A stretch of DNA of 64,000 bases from Macroventuria anomochaeta (lineage: Eukaryota > Ascomycota > Dothideomycetes > Pleosporales > Didymellaceae), in the NCBI RefSeq assembly GCF_010093625.1, contig NW_022985383.1, forward strand, positions 308,851 to 372,850, written 5' to 3'. The notes under the pieces were generated by a model. That model saw only the letters and a program-made list of their open reading frames with translations, was not told the origin of the DNA and did no database searches. The position numbers were made by a program, and so were the translations under genes. Of this stretch, positions 47,387-58,484 are shown in pieces. Position 1 is the first letter of the stretch. Each line of letters starts with the position of its first letter.

Positions 47387-48071
47387 GTTGGACGTATTCT
47401 CCAAATGTCGGTGATCTGATATTGATACGTTGCCGGAGCCTCGAGACAGCGATGTTTGTGAGCAGAAGGGAGAAGCACTAGGTAGAACAGAGTGGGCGCG
47501 GATACTTTAGAAGCTTGATCAAGTGACAGGTGGAGGAAGTGAAAGTTTGTTGTGCGACTTGACGGCAAGTTTGTGTTGACCGTGGTTGTTTTGAAGTAGG
47601 CGGCAGCGCGACCAAAGCTGCGGTAACGCACGGTCGAAGTGAGAGGAGACTCGTCGCGCCCTTGATAAGGCATTGTGCTGCAGTAGCTTTGATCAGTGCA
47701 CATAGCGGATTGTTTGGAATCCGAGTATACGAAGGTAATAGGGAAGCGTGCGAGTGGCGCTGCCGGGTCTCGATGACGTGGGCGTGACCTCGGAGGCAGG
47801 TGCGACCTGTGAGCCAGTCTACCTGCGGGTCGACACACATAGCTGGATACTCAGCTGCCTGACCCCTGCGCTACGATCCTGAATCATTTTGTCGTGTGTT
47901 GTATGGCTGGTCCAAGTGCAACCGCGGGGGAACATACCTGGCAACACATCACCCACAACCTCTAACACCCACTGAAGAACGTAACTCGTATCGCATTTCC
48001 TGCATCTTATCCTACCGAGGTATCTCTTGTCTACGCGCCACTACCATTACATTGCCAAAGCCAACCTAGAT
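47387..48071. other. Upstream region of the GTPase gene
   Basis: About 685 bp: GTPase promoter on the left and the 3' side of the small acidic-protein gene on the right. The minus-strand frames here are open but not protein-like. Confidence 0.45.
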
Positions 48072-48440
48072 CTACACAACGACCACGTTATCGCCATTGT
48101 CTTTCTTGTTTGATGCGCTTCCTTCCGGTTTCCGTTCCTTCTCTGGGCTTGAACGGCCTTCCACATCAAGTCTGCCGACTATCTCATCCTCAATGCTACC
48201 CAAGCTCCCGTCATCTGAGTCGCTTTCGATGTCCTCAAACATCTTTGCGAAACGTTGATGCCCTTCTCGCTCTTCTTGCTCTTGTGTCTTCTCGCCTTGG
48301 TCGTCGTCGCCATCGTCATTGTTTTTTCCTTCGAGCTCGGCTTTACGTTGTGCGAGGCGGAGAGCGAACTGGCGGCGGGCGCGAGAAGGTGGTATCTGAA
48401 GTGGTGGTGGGATCTTGGCCTTTGCAGTACTGTCAGCCAT
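48072..48440 (-). CDS. Small acidic protein (122 aa), function unknown
   Basis: Reads from ATG at 48440. The frame upstream is open but low quality. After IPPSRARRQFALRLAQRKAE the protein is highly acidic (NNDDGDDDQGEKTQEQEERE; FEDIESDSDDGSLGSIEDEI) and ends in a charged tail. No membrane helix or known domain. Composition suggests a disordered nuclear or nucleolar factor, perhaps a casein kinase II substrate (SDSDD, SSPEKE); this is inference only. Confidence 0.6.
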   Translation of the reverse strand: MADSTAKAKIPPPLQIPPSRARRQFALRLAQRKAELEGKNNDDGDDDQGEKTQEQEEREGHQRFAKMFEDIESDSDDGSLGSIEDEIVGRLDVEGRSSPEKERKPEGSASNKKDNGDNVVVV

Positions 48441-48743
48441 GTTCAACGTAACGGCAACGAGCTGATGAGCGAGGCGGGAGATGTGACAAGGAGAGGAGTG
48501 AAGACATGTGTGAGAATTATTCACAAAGGAAACGCCTGCCGCGACGGATATTGCTACAGAAGTCATACACCCGGTGAGGGTCGTATGTACAGAAAAGATA
48601 GATGATTCCAACACCCAGCATGCAAATGCCTCGTAGCTCATACTCAATAGCGCGCAAGATGGACAGAGATAGAAAAGAAACGCACCAAGCGCGCAAACAA
48701 GATCGTGTTGTGTTGGCTCGGGTAGGGTTCGGATGAGACGGGG

Positions 48744-51712
48744 TTATCGGTAGTCCATATCAGCATCGTCAAATGAGACTTCACCCACTTGTTCGGAGTC
48801 GTCGACAGGTCCCTGTCGTTCCCTGTTACCATCGTCGTCCTCCATGTCTTCGTCTTCTTCGTCACTCGAGTTAGTAAAGCCGCTGAGCAAGGAGCCACCG
48901 CTAAAGGTGTACCCACCACCTCCGGTGTCACCTTGTTGGGCGAGATCCATGCTGTCGAGACCAACGGCTCCATTGTTGCCGATGCTAGCATTTGAAAGGC
49001 CGCCGTCTCCGCCAAATCCAGATGCTGCATTCACTGCATTGAGCACGGCTTGCCTTGGGCCAACGCTCATGTCGGGTCGAACACCACCAAGGATTGCGTT
49101 GTCCCTCTCGCGAGTATCTGACAAGACATGCTCGACATAGTGTATCCACTCCTCGCTGTGGACCTTGTCGACAACCGCTTGGGACAATATCTCTGTTGGG
49201 TGCCTTTCTGTAAACTTGAGCACCTCTTCCGCGATCAGGGTGAGATGGCCCATGTAGCCCAACCTCATGTAGGTTTCTTGCTGAGCCTTGTCGCTCGCTT
49301 GCTGACCTTCGATGATACGTTCGGTAATGCGACCTGTCTGGAAGAGGTCGATGGCTAGCGATCGGTTGTAGCCATGCTCCATCTGGCCATTGAACACTTG
49401 TTGTACAACGTCGTACACAACGTTATGAAGGAAGTTGTTCCATGGAAAGCGGAAGAAGAAGTCCTGTACACATTAGAAAAAGCAAGGGTATCTGGTTCAA
49501 GGAGGCTTACAAGAATGGTCGGTACGACCTTGTTCTCGACGAAGGTGATCTTAAGGAGATCACCAACGACAGGAGTACCATCGATATCGATCACATGTTG
49601 CTGGTCATCCTGGTTTTCGACACCTCCGAACACTATCGAATGCACACTTGACGTCTCGTCGATGGGTGTTGCCTCTGCAGCATCCTCCGGCGCAGCTGCT
49701 GTGAACTTGGAAGTATCGACCTTCGTGGCCTCAGTGTTGCTTTCGCGGTTCTTACCCGCGAAAAGCGGCGCAGGCTTATCATCAGCATGCGGTGACAGAG
49801 GCTCTGGCTCCTCCGAAGTCTGGTTCAACTGTTGGGTCAGGAGAGATGGAGTGGTCTTTGGCTCAGTCTCCTCTTTAGGCTCTTCGATTGCTTCTTCCCT
49901 ATCTCCCATGACAGTGTCGTTGTCTAGGTCGAGACCTCCGACCTTAGATGTTAGGCCTGCCGAAGTGGGCGATTCGGCATCGTCGGCAGCCTTTGCAGGC
50001 GTAGTCGTGGCGGGTGATGCTGCGTCATTGGTTGGTGTGAGTGGCTCGTCCACGAATTCGCCATCGCCTTCGCCCGTCTTCTCGGCGGGTGACTCTTTTG
50101 GATCTGACTTGGGTGAGCGTTCCAGAGGCTCGCCAATCTGCTCCTTTTCGGTGGCTTCGATTGTGGCCACTGCGACCTCCGGGGCAGTCACTTTCTCGAA
50201 ATCGTCCTCTGAATTGTTCTGCACCTGCAGAGACTTGATCTCTTCGGGCGAGTCTACAGAAGGTGCGCGCGCATGGTGGAAGCCTTGGCTATCCACGCTG
50301 GTAGAAAAGTCGCCAAGGTTTGCCGAGTTACCCGATGTCAGCTTGCCCTCAGCCTTGAGACGTTCACGCTCAGCATCCCGCCTCTTGACCTCAGCCTCGC
50401 TTCCACGCTCGTTGAGAAGAGCCATGTTACTGCAGTGCAGTAACTCAGCCATGAGTTCGCATGTCTTGAACCGGTCGAATCCTAGCGGTTCGATCTTCTC
50501 TCCAAATGCTGTCTTCAGCTCTCGCTTTTTCATCGCCGTAGATCCATCGTTCTGCACAACAACCCTACTAGAGCTGTGTACTAACTCCATGAACTGTGGA
50601 ATGTGGTTTGCGAACTGGCGTAGCAGCGTGCCCAGGTAGATAGGATCTGAATTCTTAGGTACGGGCCCAATCTGATTTTCCAAGTCGTAATCGGAGTTAT
50701 TCTTGCGGATGACCTCGATAATTATTCCAACACCCACTGTCAAGGGGTTACCGCCGCGTAACATGTACTCGATCAACTGTTTGAGGCATGCCTCAGACAC
50801 AAGCTGGCGTGTGAGCTCGTTTGGTCCTATCACCGACTGATCCTGGGTCGTTGCATTGGCCGATATTGTTATGATAGCTTTCAAAAAGTCGCCAGCGGAT
50901 GTTTGCGTCGATGTGGAGTGATCAGGTCCGAGGAAGGCGATCAAGCGGGGCACGAGGTCTTGCTGTTGTAACCACTGGGCTTATCAGTAAGAGGCGTCAG
51001 GCGGTGTAGAGGGAGAGCTTACATCGACAATACCTTGACCACCCTCACTCTTCTCGAGACTGATGATCTTGAGCAGCAAATCCATGATTACTGGGCAGTC
51101 CACATGCTGGAGCATGTCTGTAACAACGTTGTCGAGCGACTTGAAGAAGTCCAACATCTCCTCCATCTTGCGGTCCAGTAGCGACTCATTGACTTTAGAG
51201 AAGTAACCAGCCTGTACAGGGTCGAGCGGTGCAGGCTGCTTGATGTATGCCCAGAACTGCTTTAGCGAATCCTGGTTCTCCAGCACAGCCTCTGATATCG
51301 ACCAGACCTCTGACGACAAGATTTCACAAGAGACATAGGCGTACTTCATGCGCTGTCTCTCTTCCTTACTCTCTTCTCCATCACCGGCATCTGACTTCGC
51401 TGTAGACGCCGAACGCGCGCGTCCTGCAACCTTGCCGAAGAAGCTCTGGCGGCTGGGGCTACCGACCTCGCTGAGTCCTTCGCCAGGTGTACCCTCTTCG
51501 GTCGACTCAGAGGGCTTTGCAGCGGTGACATAGCGTAGCAGCCGTTCGAGGACATTCTCGTCACGCAGGTACTCGATAAGCTTTGAATTCTGCTGCTTCA
51601 GCTCCTGTATTAGGTCCGACTCCTCCAGCAGCTCCTCGACTGTAACATCAGGTTTGTCGAGAATGCTGTCCAGCGACGACAGCTGTGCGTACCCGCCGAA
51701 GCGCCAGAACAT
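48744..51712 (-). CDS. SAPS-domain protein, regulatory subunit of Sit4/PP6-type phosphatase
   Basis: Orthologue of yeast SAP155/SAP185/SAP190 and human PPP6R1-3, which bind and direct the Sit4/PP6 catalytic subunit in the cell-cycle, TOR and stress pathways. Exons 51023-51712, 49511-50974 and 48744-49463 give 957 residues with two introns of 48 and 47 nt. The N-terminus begins MFWRFGGYAQLSSLDSILDK, the start of the SAPS helical repeats. It continues with LIEYLRDENVLERLLRYVT, an insertion of Ser/Gly residues, ILSSEVWSISEAVLENQDSL, and after splicing WLQQQDLVPRLIAFLGPD and GVGIIIEVIRKNNSDYD. A long acidic, Pro/Thr-rich disordered region lies at about 440-650 inside the repeat region. The last exon resumes helical repeats (NNFLHNVVYDVVQQVFNGQM) and ends in an acidic tail. 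No defect is seen. Confidence 0.93.
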
Positions 51713-52474
51713 GGCCGCTGTTGTGATGGTGACTAGCGAAGGCGGGGCAGGGAGTCGAGGGAGCGCGACTCGGACGCAGCAAGAGGTTTAGCGGGGCACT
51801 GGGTAAGGATCGCTCACGGGACGGAAGGAAGGAGGCTGCACAATGGGCCTCCGTTAGCGGACAGCACTGTGTCAGACAGCAGATGCGCGTGGACGTGACC
51901 ATAGGGCTCCAAGGCTGGAGCTTAGGCGCACGAGCGTAGACAGACACATACCTGCGGGGGAAGGGAACATACGAGCAAAAGCCAGGCACAACTCAGATTG
52001 AACACCAGGCCATGCACGTGAACGAGGGGGTATCGCGAGCTTCGATATGGATTATGGTACAACAGTGGGTGGAGGTGAATGGACCCTTCATTCCCGGCGG
52101 AACGATGTGCTGTGTTGTGGAGCGGTTCACAAGCGTGGCGCAGATTGGGGAGCAGCAGCCGACCTGGATTTGCCAGACGGGTGCAGTAGTTTCAGGGGCA
52201 CGATCAGACGTCCCGTAGACTAGTCAGCAGGTTACAATCGTCTTCAGTTTTGGGCTCCCAGTATGCATGTCTTATCAATTCCGGGCTCAAGGTGTGGTTG
52301 CCGCACGTGACGTATGACGCTGGCGCGGCGTTTCGTGGAAAGCTCCAGCCACCGGTCGCGACTGCCTACGCTTCAACCCCGCCAAACATACCTTCCAAAC
52401 AATCAACGCCTTCACTAAAGCACACACGAATTTGCAATCCAGGAACAATATCCTTCTAGTCACACGTGTCCAAC
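51713..52474. promoter_or_regulatory. Divergent promoter region, SAPS gene and VPS60
   Basis: About 760 bp between two divergent starts. No other gene is seen. No specific factor site could be named. Confidence 0.45.
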
Positions 52475-53162
52475 ATGAACCGTCTATTCGGAGCAAAGAG
52501 CACGGCGCCCAAGCCAACCCTCAACAGCGCCATCTCAAACGTAGCCCACCACAACTACACCTTCCCCACACATACTAACCTCACCCCAGGTCGACACACG
52601 GATAGAAAGCCTTGATGTCAAGCTTGCCAAGCTCAACGCTGAGCTTTCCGCCTACCAGCAGAAGCTTGCAAAGATGCGCGACGGCCCTGGCAAGACCGCC
52701 ATCAAGCAGAAGGCACTGAAGGTTCTCCAGCAGCGCAAGATGTACGAGTCACAGCGAGACCAGCTTCAGGCCCAATCGTGGAATATGGAGCAAGCCGGCA
52801 TGATGCAGGACAACCTCAAGAACACCATGACCACCATCGACGCCATGAAGACGACCACCAAGGAGCTACGGAAGCAGTACGGCAAAGTCAATATCGACAA
52901 AATTGAGAAGCTGCAGGATGAGATGGCCGATCTTATGGACATAGGAAACGACATTCAAGATGCAATAAGCCGCAGCTACGATGTGCCAGAAGACGTCGAT
53001 GAGTCGGAGCTGGACGCTGAACTGGAGGCACTCGGTGACGAGGTCGACTTCGAGGGTATTGGCGAATCGTCGAGTGTACCTGGGTTCTTGACTGAGGACA
53101 CCGCACCACCAACGTTCATTGACGAGGCGCCAGAGCCAAAGGTCAAGGAGGCTGCGGGTTGA
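52475..53162 (+). CDS. VPS60: ESCRT-III-associated protein Vps60/CHMP5
   Basis: Snf7-family protein that regulates Vps4 and multivesicular-body sorting on endosomes. Exons 52475-52540 and 52590-53162, with a 49-nt intron (GTAGCC...CCAG), give 212 residues. The start MNRLFGAKSTAPKPTLNSAI and the helical core (VDTRIESLDVKLAKLNAELS; IKQKALKVLQQRKMYESQRD) match CHMP5. Next comes LKNTMTTIDAMKTTTKELRK, and then the acidic C-terminal part with LDAELEALGDEVDFEG, which in CHMP5 contacts LIP5/Vta1. The N-terminal basic helix and acidic autoinhibitory tail are both present. No defect is seen. Confidence 0.95.
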
Positions 53163-53595
53163 GAAAGAGCAGTACACTATTGCCACTATTCATTCCTGCT
53201 TCGAGCAGATGCATGCCGCCACGTTGCTGCGCCGTGTACCGTCCCCCGAAAGGACCGCTCCTTTACAACGAGACACGTTGCTGGTGAGTACCGGCCGTGC
53301 GCTACGGGCCCGCCCGGGAACTCCCAACGGCGAAAGCTACGATCCTCTGGACCTTGCAAGATGGCTAGGATCAACAGCGATGCATCATCTTGGTTTGACA
53401 CAGCTCTGAACCACCTCTGAACAGTCTACCCGTCGAGATCAGCAACACTTCACAGTCAATATCATGGTTATTCGCGACACTGTTCATAGCTGCGCTAAAT
53501 ATCGAGTGTCTACTGTCTCATATGCCCACTAAAGTGGTTGCAGTAATACTGGCAATACCAAAAACTCACACCAGGTTGCCTTTGCACCTACAGCA
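53163..53595. other. Intergenic between convergent genes
   Basis: About 430 bp of 3' sequence from VPS60 and the gene at 53596-54324. Nothing else is seen. Confidence 0.5.
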
Positions 53596-54324
53596 TCAAG
53601 GCCTCTCACCCTCCTCGCCCTCAGAGAATGACATAGGCTCCGACCCGTCATCCTCCGATACGCTCTCCTGACTCCCACCGTTTGTCACAGGGCTCTCCCA
53701 TACCTCGCCCTCCCTCAGGACCGACGTGCCACCATCCCGACGGACATGGAGCCGCGTCCATTCCACTGACAGCTTGACGATCTTCTCCTTCTGCTCCTTC
53801 GCTGGTGGCGTCTCGGGGGTTTCAGCTTCATTGCCAACCTCCTTATCCATCTTCTTGGCCTCCTTCTCGCCGCTCTTGATGATGTATATACCATCCACAA
53901 GCGTCGCCACCGGAACGGTCATCTGCGGGAACCGCTCGCTTTCCTCGACCGCCCTTCCTAGCTCGATGCTCAGCTTCAGGTCCTCCGAGCGCTTCCAGAG
54001 CTTCGCAAGTGGGCTCAACCTGCCCTCGTATAGATGACGAATCTGTCTCTTCACATTCATCATCGACCGTGGCGCAGTATCAGCGTCGTTCGCAGCGTTG
54101 ACTTCGTTGATGGTGTTCGTCAGGAAGACGAACTCTTCCTTCGCCCACTTCTTGGTGCAGAACGCGTCGAGCCCATATTGCTGGACCCAGGCGTTCAGGT
54201 ATTCGTAGACAACGTGACGCTCCTCGACCGCCCAGGGCGCCCAGTTGAAGCCCTTTTCATCCAGTTGAACGGCATCGCTGCTTCGTTTGCGCGTGGACGA
54301 ACTTTGTGCTCGGGTGATCACCAT
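53596..54324 (-). CDS. 242-aa protein of unknown function
   Basis: Single exon, ATG at 54324. The open frame extends upstream, but that part contains a His-rich, poorly coding stretch, so the inner ATG (MVITRAQSSSTRKRSS) is preferred. Residues 25-125 look folded and helical (FNWAPWAVEERHVVYEYLNA; KKWAKEEFVFLTNTINEVN; MMNVKRQIRHLYEGRLSPLA). The C-terminus is acidic and Ser-rich, ending DDGSEPMSFSEGEEGERP. The N-terminus is basic, possibly a nuclear signal. I do not recognise the family. Confidence 0.7.
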   Translation of the reverse strand: MVITRAQSSSTRKRSSDAVQLDEKGFNWAPWAVEERHVVYEYLNAWVQQYGLDAFCTKKWAKEEFVFLTNTINEVNAANDADTAPRSMMNVKRQIRHLYEGRLSPLAKLWKRSEDLKLSIELGRAVEESERFPQMTVPVATLVDGIYIIKSGEKEAKKMDKEVGNEAETPETPPAKEQKEKIVKLSVEWTRLHVRRDGGTSVLREGEVWESPVTNGGSQESVSEDDGSEPMSFSEGEEGERP

Positions 54325-54763
54325 GGTTGACAGGTGCTTGTGGCGGTGGTGATGGCAGTACACGAAAACAGAAGAAGTCGAGAGGATGCATATACATGGG
54401 TGGCGCCGTTGCTGGGAGTGAAAGAGTGGATAGACAGGCATGGCTGTGAAAGTCTAGGTGAACGGACCTCATGAGGAGGGCGAAGCTATACAGCAAGCGC
54501 TTGCTAAGTTGGCAAGCTTTTGAACAGCAACACTCAACATGTACGAAAGGACTCAAAATGTGCGTCGACAGGAGACAGGTATAAATCACGATGTGAGCAG
54601 CGTAATCAGGAGCACTACGGGACATGGTGAACGATCTAAACCAGGACATAATCTAAGACATTGCAATTAAGTGTAATACCGTTGATACACATGTGATGTA
54701 CAAACAAGGCCGTAGTATCTCTTCGTATGCCATACCACACTTTTACACATCATATCGTACATG
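54325..54763. other. Intergenic, no gene supported
   Basis: About 440 bp upstream of the 242-aa gene and downstream of NDUFAF2 on the same strand. Nothing recognisable. Confidence 0.5.
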
Positions 54764-55530
54764 TCATCCTCTCCTCCTCGGTGGCGGTGTCCAGGCCTTC
54801 GGCTGCCAGTCGTCTCCTGGGTTGCTAGCACCGGCTTGCTTCCACGGCGAGTCTTCCTTGGGTTCCTTGTTTATCCTCATTCGCTTCTTCGCTTTAAATG
54901 CAGGCGCCTCTTCAGACAGCCCGGATTCATTCTGCGGTCCCTCTGCCCCTGGCGTCACATCTGGACGCATATCATGCCTCGGCCTCTCACCTCCCTCACT
55001 CCTCGCCTCAGCAGTCCGCGACTCTTGCCCCCTCGACCTCAGCTCCTGCTCAGCATTCATCTGCACGACACCACTCTTCGGATCCCTGCTCTCCAGCATC
55101 TGCACCGGCTGCTGCATATCCGGCGCATCCAACGCACTCGGCTTCGCCGCCCACCGCTCATCCGCCCTCGCAGCCAGCAGTTTGATATTCGCCTGCCTCT
55201 GCACCTCCTGCTGCTGCTCCTGCAGCGTCGGCGGCTCGAAGCGCGTGTGGCGCAGCCACTGCATCCAGCCGGGAGAAACGTTCACGTCACCGTAGTGTGT
55301 CGAGCGGTGGTACTTTGCGATGCGGCGGTTGCGCAGTGAGTGCAGCGCGTCCTTGAACTCCCAGAATGTGTTGCCCTGGAGATCGAAGCCTGGCCATGTC
55401 AACACTTGTGAACTTGGGATTGTGGATGGAAATGGGTTGACTGACCCACCAGCCACTTCTTCCGCCAGGGGAAGCGCAGCATCTTCCACTCGTACCACGC
55501 CCGCTTGATAGGCCCCGGTGCTTTCGCCAT
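54764..55530 (-). CDS. Complex I assembly factor NDUFAF2 (B17.2L, N. crassa 13.4L type)
   Basis: Mitochondrial assembly factor for NADH:ubiquinone oxidoreductase, paralogous to structural subunit NDUFA12. Exons 55446-55530 and 54764-55389, with a 56-nt intron (GTCAGT donor, CCAG acceptor), give 236 residues. Splicing joins KKWLVG to FDLQGNTFWEFKD, the family's core, followed by NRRIAKYHRSTHYGDVNVSP and WMQWLRHTRFEPPTLQEQQ. An alternative GTGGGT donor four bases upstream breaks the frame, which supports GTCAGT. Beyond the domain (about residue 95) the protein has a 140-residue charged, Gln/Glu/Pro-rich tail, longer than in animals. The start codon is 209 bp from that of the divergent transgelin gene. 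Confidence 0.88.
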
Positions 55531-55739
55531 GGTGTGTTGTCGCGGTCGTGGTGTGGTAATTTAGTGATCGATTACGGTTTGGGTTGACGTGCATCATGCT
55601 AGACCCTGGCGAATGACGTTGCCAGTACACATCCACATCCCTGCCCGCACGCGGCAAGTAACCAGGCCTCCCCCACCTGCTCGGGCTGCTGTGACTTGGG
55701 CTCGGACAACACACGACCAGTCAAGCATTCTATATAAAC
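55531..55739. promoter_or_regulatory. Compact divergent promoter between NDUFAF2 and transgelin
   Basis: 209 bp separate the two ATGs. A TATA-like TATATAAA occurs at 55731-55738, only two bases before the transgelin ATG and so too close to serve as its TATA box. Both genes must share this region, or their promoters extend into each other's leaders. Confidence 0.6.
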
Positions 55740-57738
55740 ATGGCGTCGGTGACGAGCCTCGACCAGGACATGAAGAACCTGCGCATGGGGAGATACACGC
55801 CGCAGGCCGCCAACGAGGTGCGCGCGTGGATCGAGGAGACGCTGGGTGAGCGGCTGCCGGCGGGAGACCTGCTGGATGCGCTGAAGGATGGGACGGTGCT
55901 GTGCAGGTAGGAGATTCATACGCTCATTGCTATTGGTATGCTGATGTCGCAGGCTCGTCAACATGGCGATACCCACGCCCGTCCGCTCCAAGAAGTCCAC
56001 CATGCCGTTCATCCAGATGGAGAACATCGCCCACTTCCTCAAGGCCTGCGAAATGCCGCCCCTCAACATGCCCTCGCACGACCGCTTCCTTACCGTCGAC
56101 CTCTATGAGAGCAAAGACCCGGCCCAGGTGCTGCAGTGCCTGACAGCCTTCTCGCGCGCCGCCAACCAGATCAACTCGAGCAGCTTCCCTACGAGCATTG
56201 GACCCAAGCGTGGCGGCAGCGTCATGAGCCCAACAACGCCCTCAAGACCCGACTTCGGCAGGAGCTACGGCTCCTCGACTTTCAACCCAATGAAGCCCCC
56301 GCCAGACAAGCCGAAGCCGCTCAGCCCCTCGCGCACCGGCGGCAGCAATGCCTCCAGGAACTCGAATGGCATGCCCGTATCGCCTCCCGGCGGTGTTAGT
56401 AGCTGGAGCAAGAAGGCAGATCAGGGTGTTACATCGCCAGCGTGGAACATTCACCAGTACGGATACATGGGCGGCGCGAGCCAGGGCAATCAGGGCATCG
56501 CATTCGGTGCGCGGCGGCAGATCACGAGTGCAGGACCTCACGTGCCGAATATGGCGGAGAAGGAGCGCAAGCGGCGAGAGAAGGCAGAAGAGGAGGAACG
56601 GTTGAGGGTTGCTGCCGAGGAGGCCGAGAAGCACCGCCGCGTCGAGCGCGAAGCAGAGGAAGAGCGCCAGAGGGCTGAAGAGGAACGGCTATGGGAAGAG
56701 GAGTCGCGCAAGCAGCGCGAAGCCAAAGAGCGTCGTCTTGGAGAGCAGAAACGGGAGTGGGAAGAGCAGGAACGGCAGTGGAAAATGCAAGAAGAAGCGC
56801 GACAGAAAGAGGAGCGCGAAGCCCAGGAGGCCGCCGAAAAGGAAGTGCGACGAAAGCGCGCAGGCAGCGACGCCAGACTTCGAGGCCAGTACTTATCCCA
56901 ATACCAGGCCGAGCAAAAACCGCGCAGCCGTCGAAACAGCCAAAGCGACGACCACCACAACGACCGCATCGCCGAGCTGGAACGTCAGTTGGAGGAAGCT
57001 AAAGAGCGCGAACGCCAATACCAACACGAGCGCGAAAGCCGTAAACAACGCGCCCGCTCCAAGTCCCGCACCCGCGAGCGCTCCAAGAGCCGCTCACGCC
57101 CTCAAACACCGCCCCGCGCGCCCTCGCCACAGGAGAGCAATGTATCCTGGGCCCAGGCAGATGACCGCGCCTATTTGCGTGACGCATGGACCGCGAACCA
57201 GCACGAACCTGCACGTCCGATTCACACACCCGAGCCAGCGTTCTCGTCTTCCACGAGCTCGAGACCACTGCCCGAGCCCGCGTCTCCACGTCCGCTGCCT
57301 GATCCCGCGGCTTACATGAAGCAATCTCAGGGCTCCGGCGCGCAGAGCAGAACGGACCGCTATCTCGCTTCAAACCCTGCTCCAATACCTCCCAAACCGT
57401 CGACCTACGCGCCGCAGGAGTCGACTAGCACGAATGAGCAGCGCGCTGAGGACGCGAGGCGTAAGGCGAGTCAGCAGACCACCAAGGACCGCGGCTGGGC
57501 GTCTAAATCCCTACTGGAGCGCGAAATGGAGCGTGAACGCGAACGCCAGAAGGAGTGGGAGCAGTCGCAAAGGGAGCTGCAGAATGCTGCTAAGGACATC
57601 AATGCTGGTACTGGAGAAGGACAATCATGGGACGTCAACCAGTATGGCTACATGGGCGGCGATAGTCAAAACAGGGGAGGTATTAGTTTTGGGGGGAAGA
57701 GACAGATTTTGGGGCCACGACCCTTCGGGCCACGGTAG
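55740..57738 (+). CDS. Transgelin/calponin-type actin-binding protein with coiled-coil insertion
   Basis: Exons 55740-55906 and 55953-57738 (46-nt intron) give 650 residues. A single calponin-homology domain occupies about residues 20-145 (VRAWIEETLGERLPAGDLLD; LVNMAIPTPVRSKKSTMPFI; DLYESKDPAQVLQCLTAFSR), as in yeast Scp1 and fission yeast Stg1, which bundle actin. A calponin-repeat-like motif follows at about 225 (QYGYMGGASQGNQGIAFGAR). Next is a coiled coil of about 110 residues made of Glu/Arg/Lys (about 258-365), then a basic SR-like and Pro-rich stretch. A second motif copy stands at the very C-terminus (QYGYMGGDSQNRGGISFGGK). Yeast Scp1 is only about 200 residues, so this is a much extended version. 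Actin binding is from the family; the role of the coil (dimerisation) is inference. Confidence 0.88.
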
Positions 57739-58484
57739 GTGGTGTGTGGGGAAAAGATAGTCCGAGGATGGAGGAGGACGAAACATGGATGAGTTGAGTC
57801 GTGGGAATAGATATAGTGTTAGCGAGCAATAATACCAGTCTTAGATCTACGAGACGTAAGTACAAGGAGTGAATCATGATTTCCTAACCTAGCTACCGTA
57901 CTTCCAGGATCCTCGATGGTTGTACGCCGCTGATGGGACACTCAAAGTCGATCTGAGAAGCGGTGAAGGTACGTATGTAACACACGGCTTCCCATATCAT
58001 CGCCAACACACCAAAGGGGTCCTTTTCAATACAGCACAAACAAACGAATTGTTCGTTTCGCATGGGGCGGGTATGAGAGGGATGCAGAGAAGGTGGGTGA
58101 GGAGGTAGATGAGGTGGATTAGGAGGTGGATGAGGAGGTGGATGGGGAGGGTATGCAGAGGGTACAGGGGGGATGAGGGGTGAGGGAGAGTGGTGAGGTG
58201 GGTTAAGGGTTGAGTGATGGAACAAAAATGATGAGCTTGTCGGAAGGAAAGGTGTGCGAGAGGTACATGGCTTGTTGTGTGGGAGATTGTACTGACGGGC
58301 TCACGGTCTCAACGCAGACTGATATCCACACCGCATTACCCACGTATACATGGCACTTGGCTTCCTTTACACGAAACATAGGCCTCGTCGACGAAGTGAA
58401 GACATCTCAGCAATCCCGAGCCCACGTGAAAAGTGACAAACGCCCATACTATCTTGGAAGGCACCACTTCCCCCCAACTCCAGC
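57739..58484. other. Intergenic with G-rich low-complexity tract
   Basis: About 745 bp. It contains a purine-rich imperfect GGAGGTGGATGA tract at 58088-58215. No gene is seen; the minus-strand frame of Pro/His codons over the tract is an artefact of the repeat. Confidence 0.5.
58088..58215 (+). repeat. Purine-rich GGTGGATGAGGA minisatellite-like tract
   Basis: About 128 bp of irregular units on the theme GAGGTGGATGAG, almost free of C. Runs of G could form quadruplex structure. It lies near the boundary between the intact gene block and the relic zone. Confidence 0.75.

Noticed and set aside
49374..50639. 421-codon plus-strand frame opposite the SAPS gene
   Set aside because: Antisense to a well-supported exon with clear family motifs; the translation is Ser-rich and featureless.
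57893..58225. Pro/His-rich 110-codon minus-strand frame
   Set aside because: It is the translation of the G-rich minisatellite-like tract.
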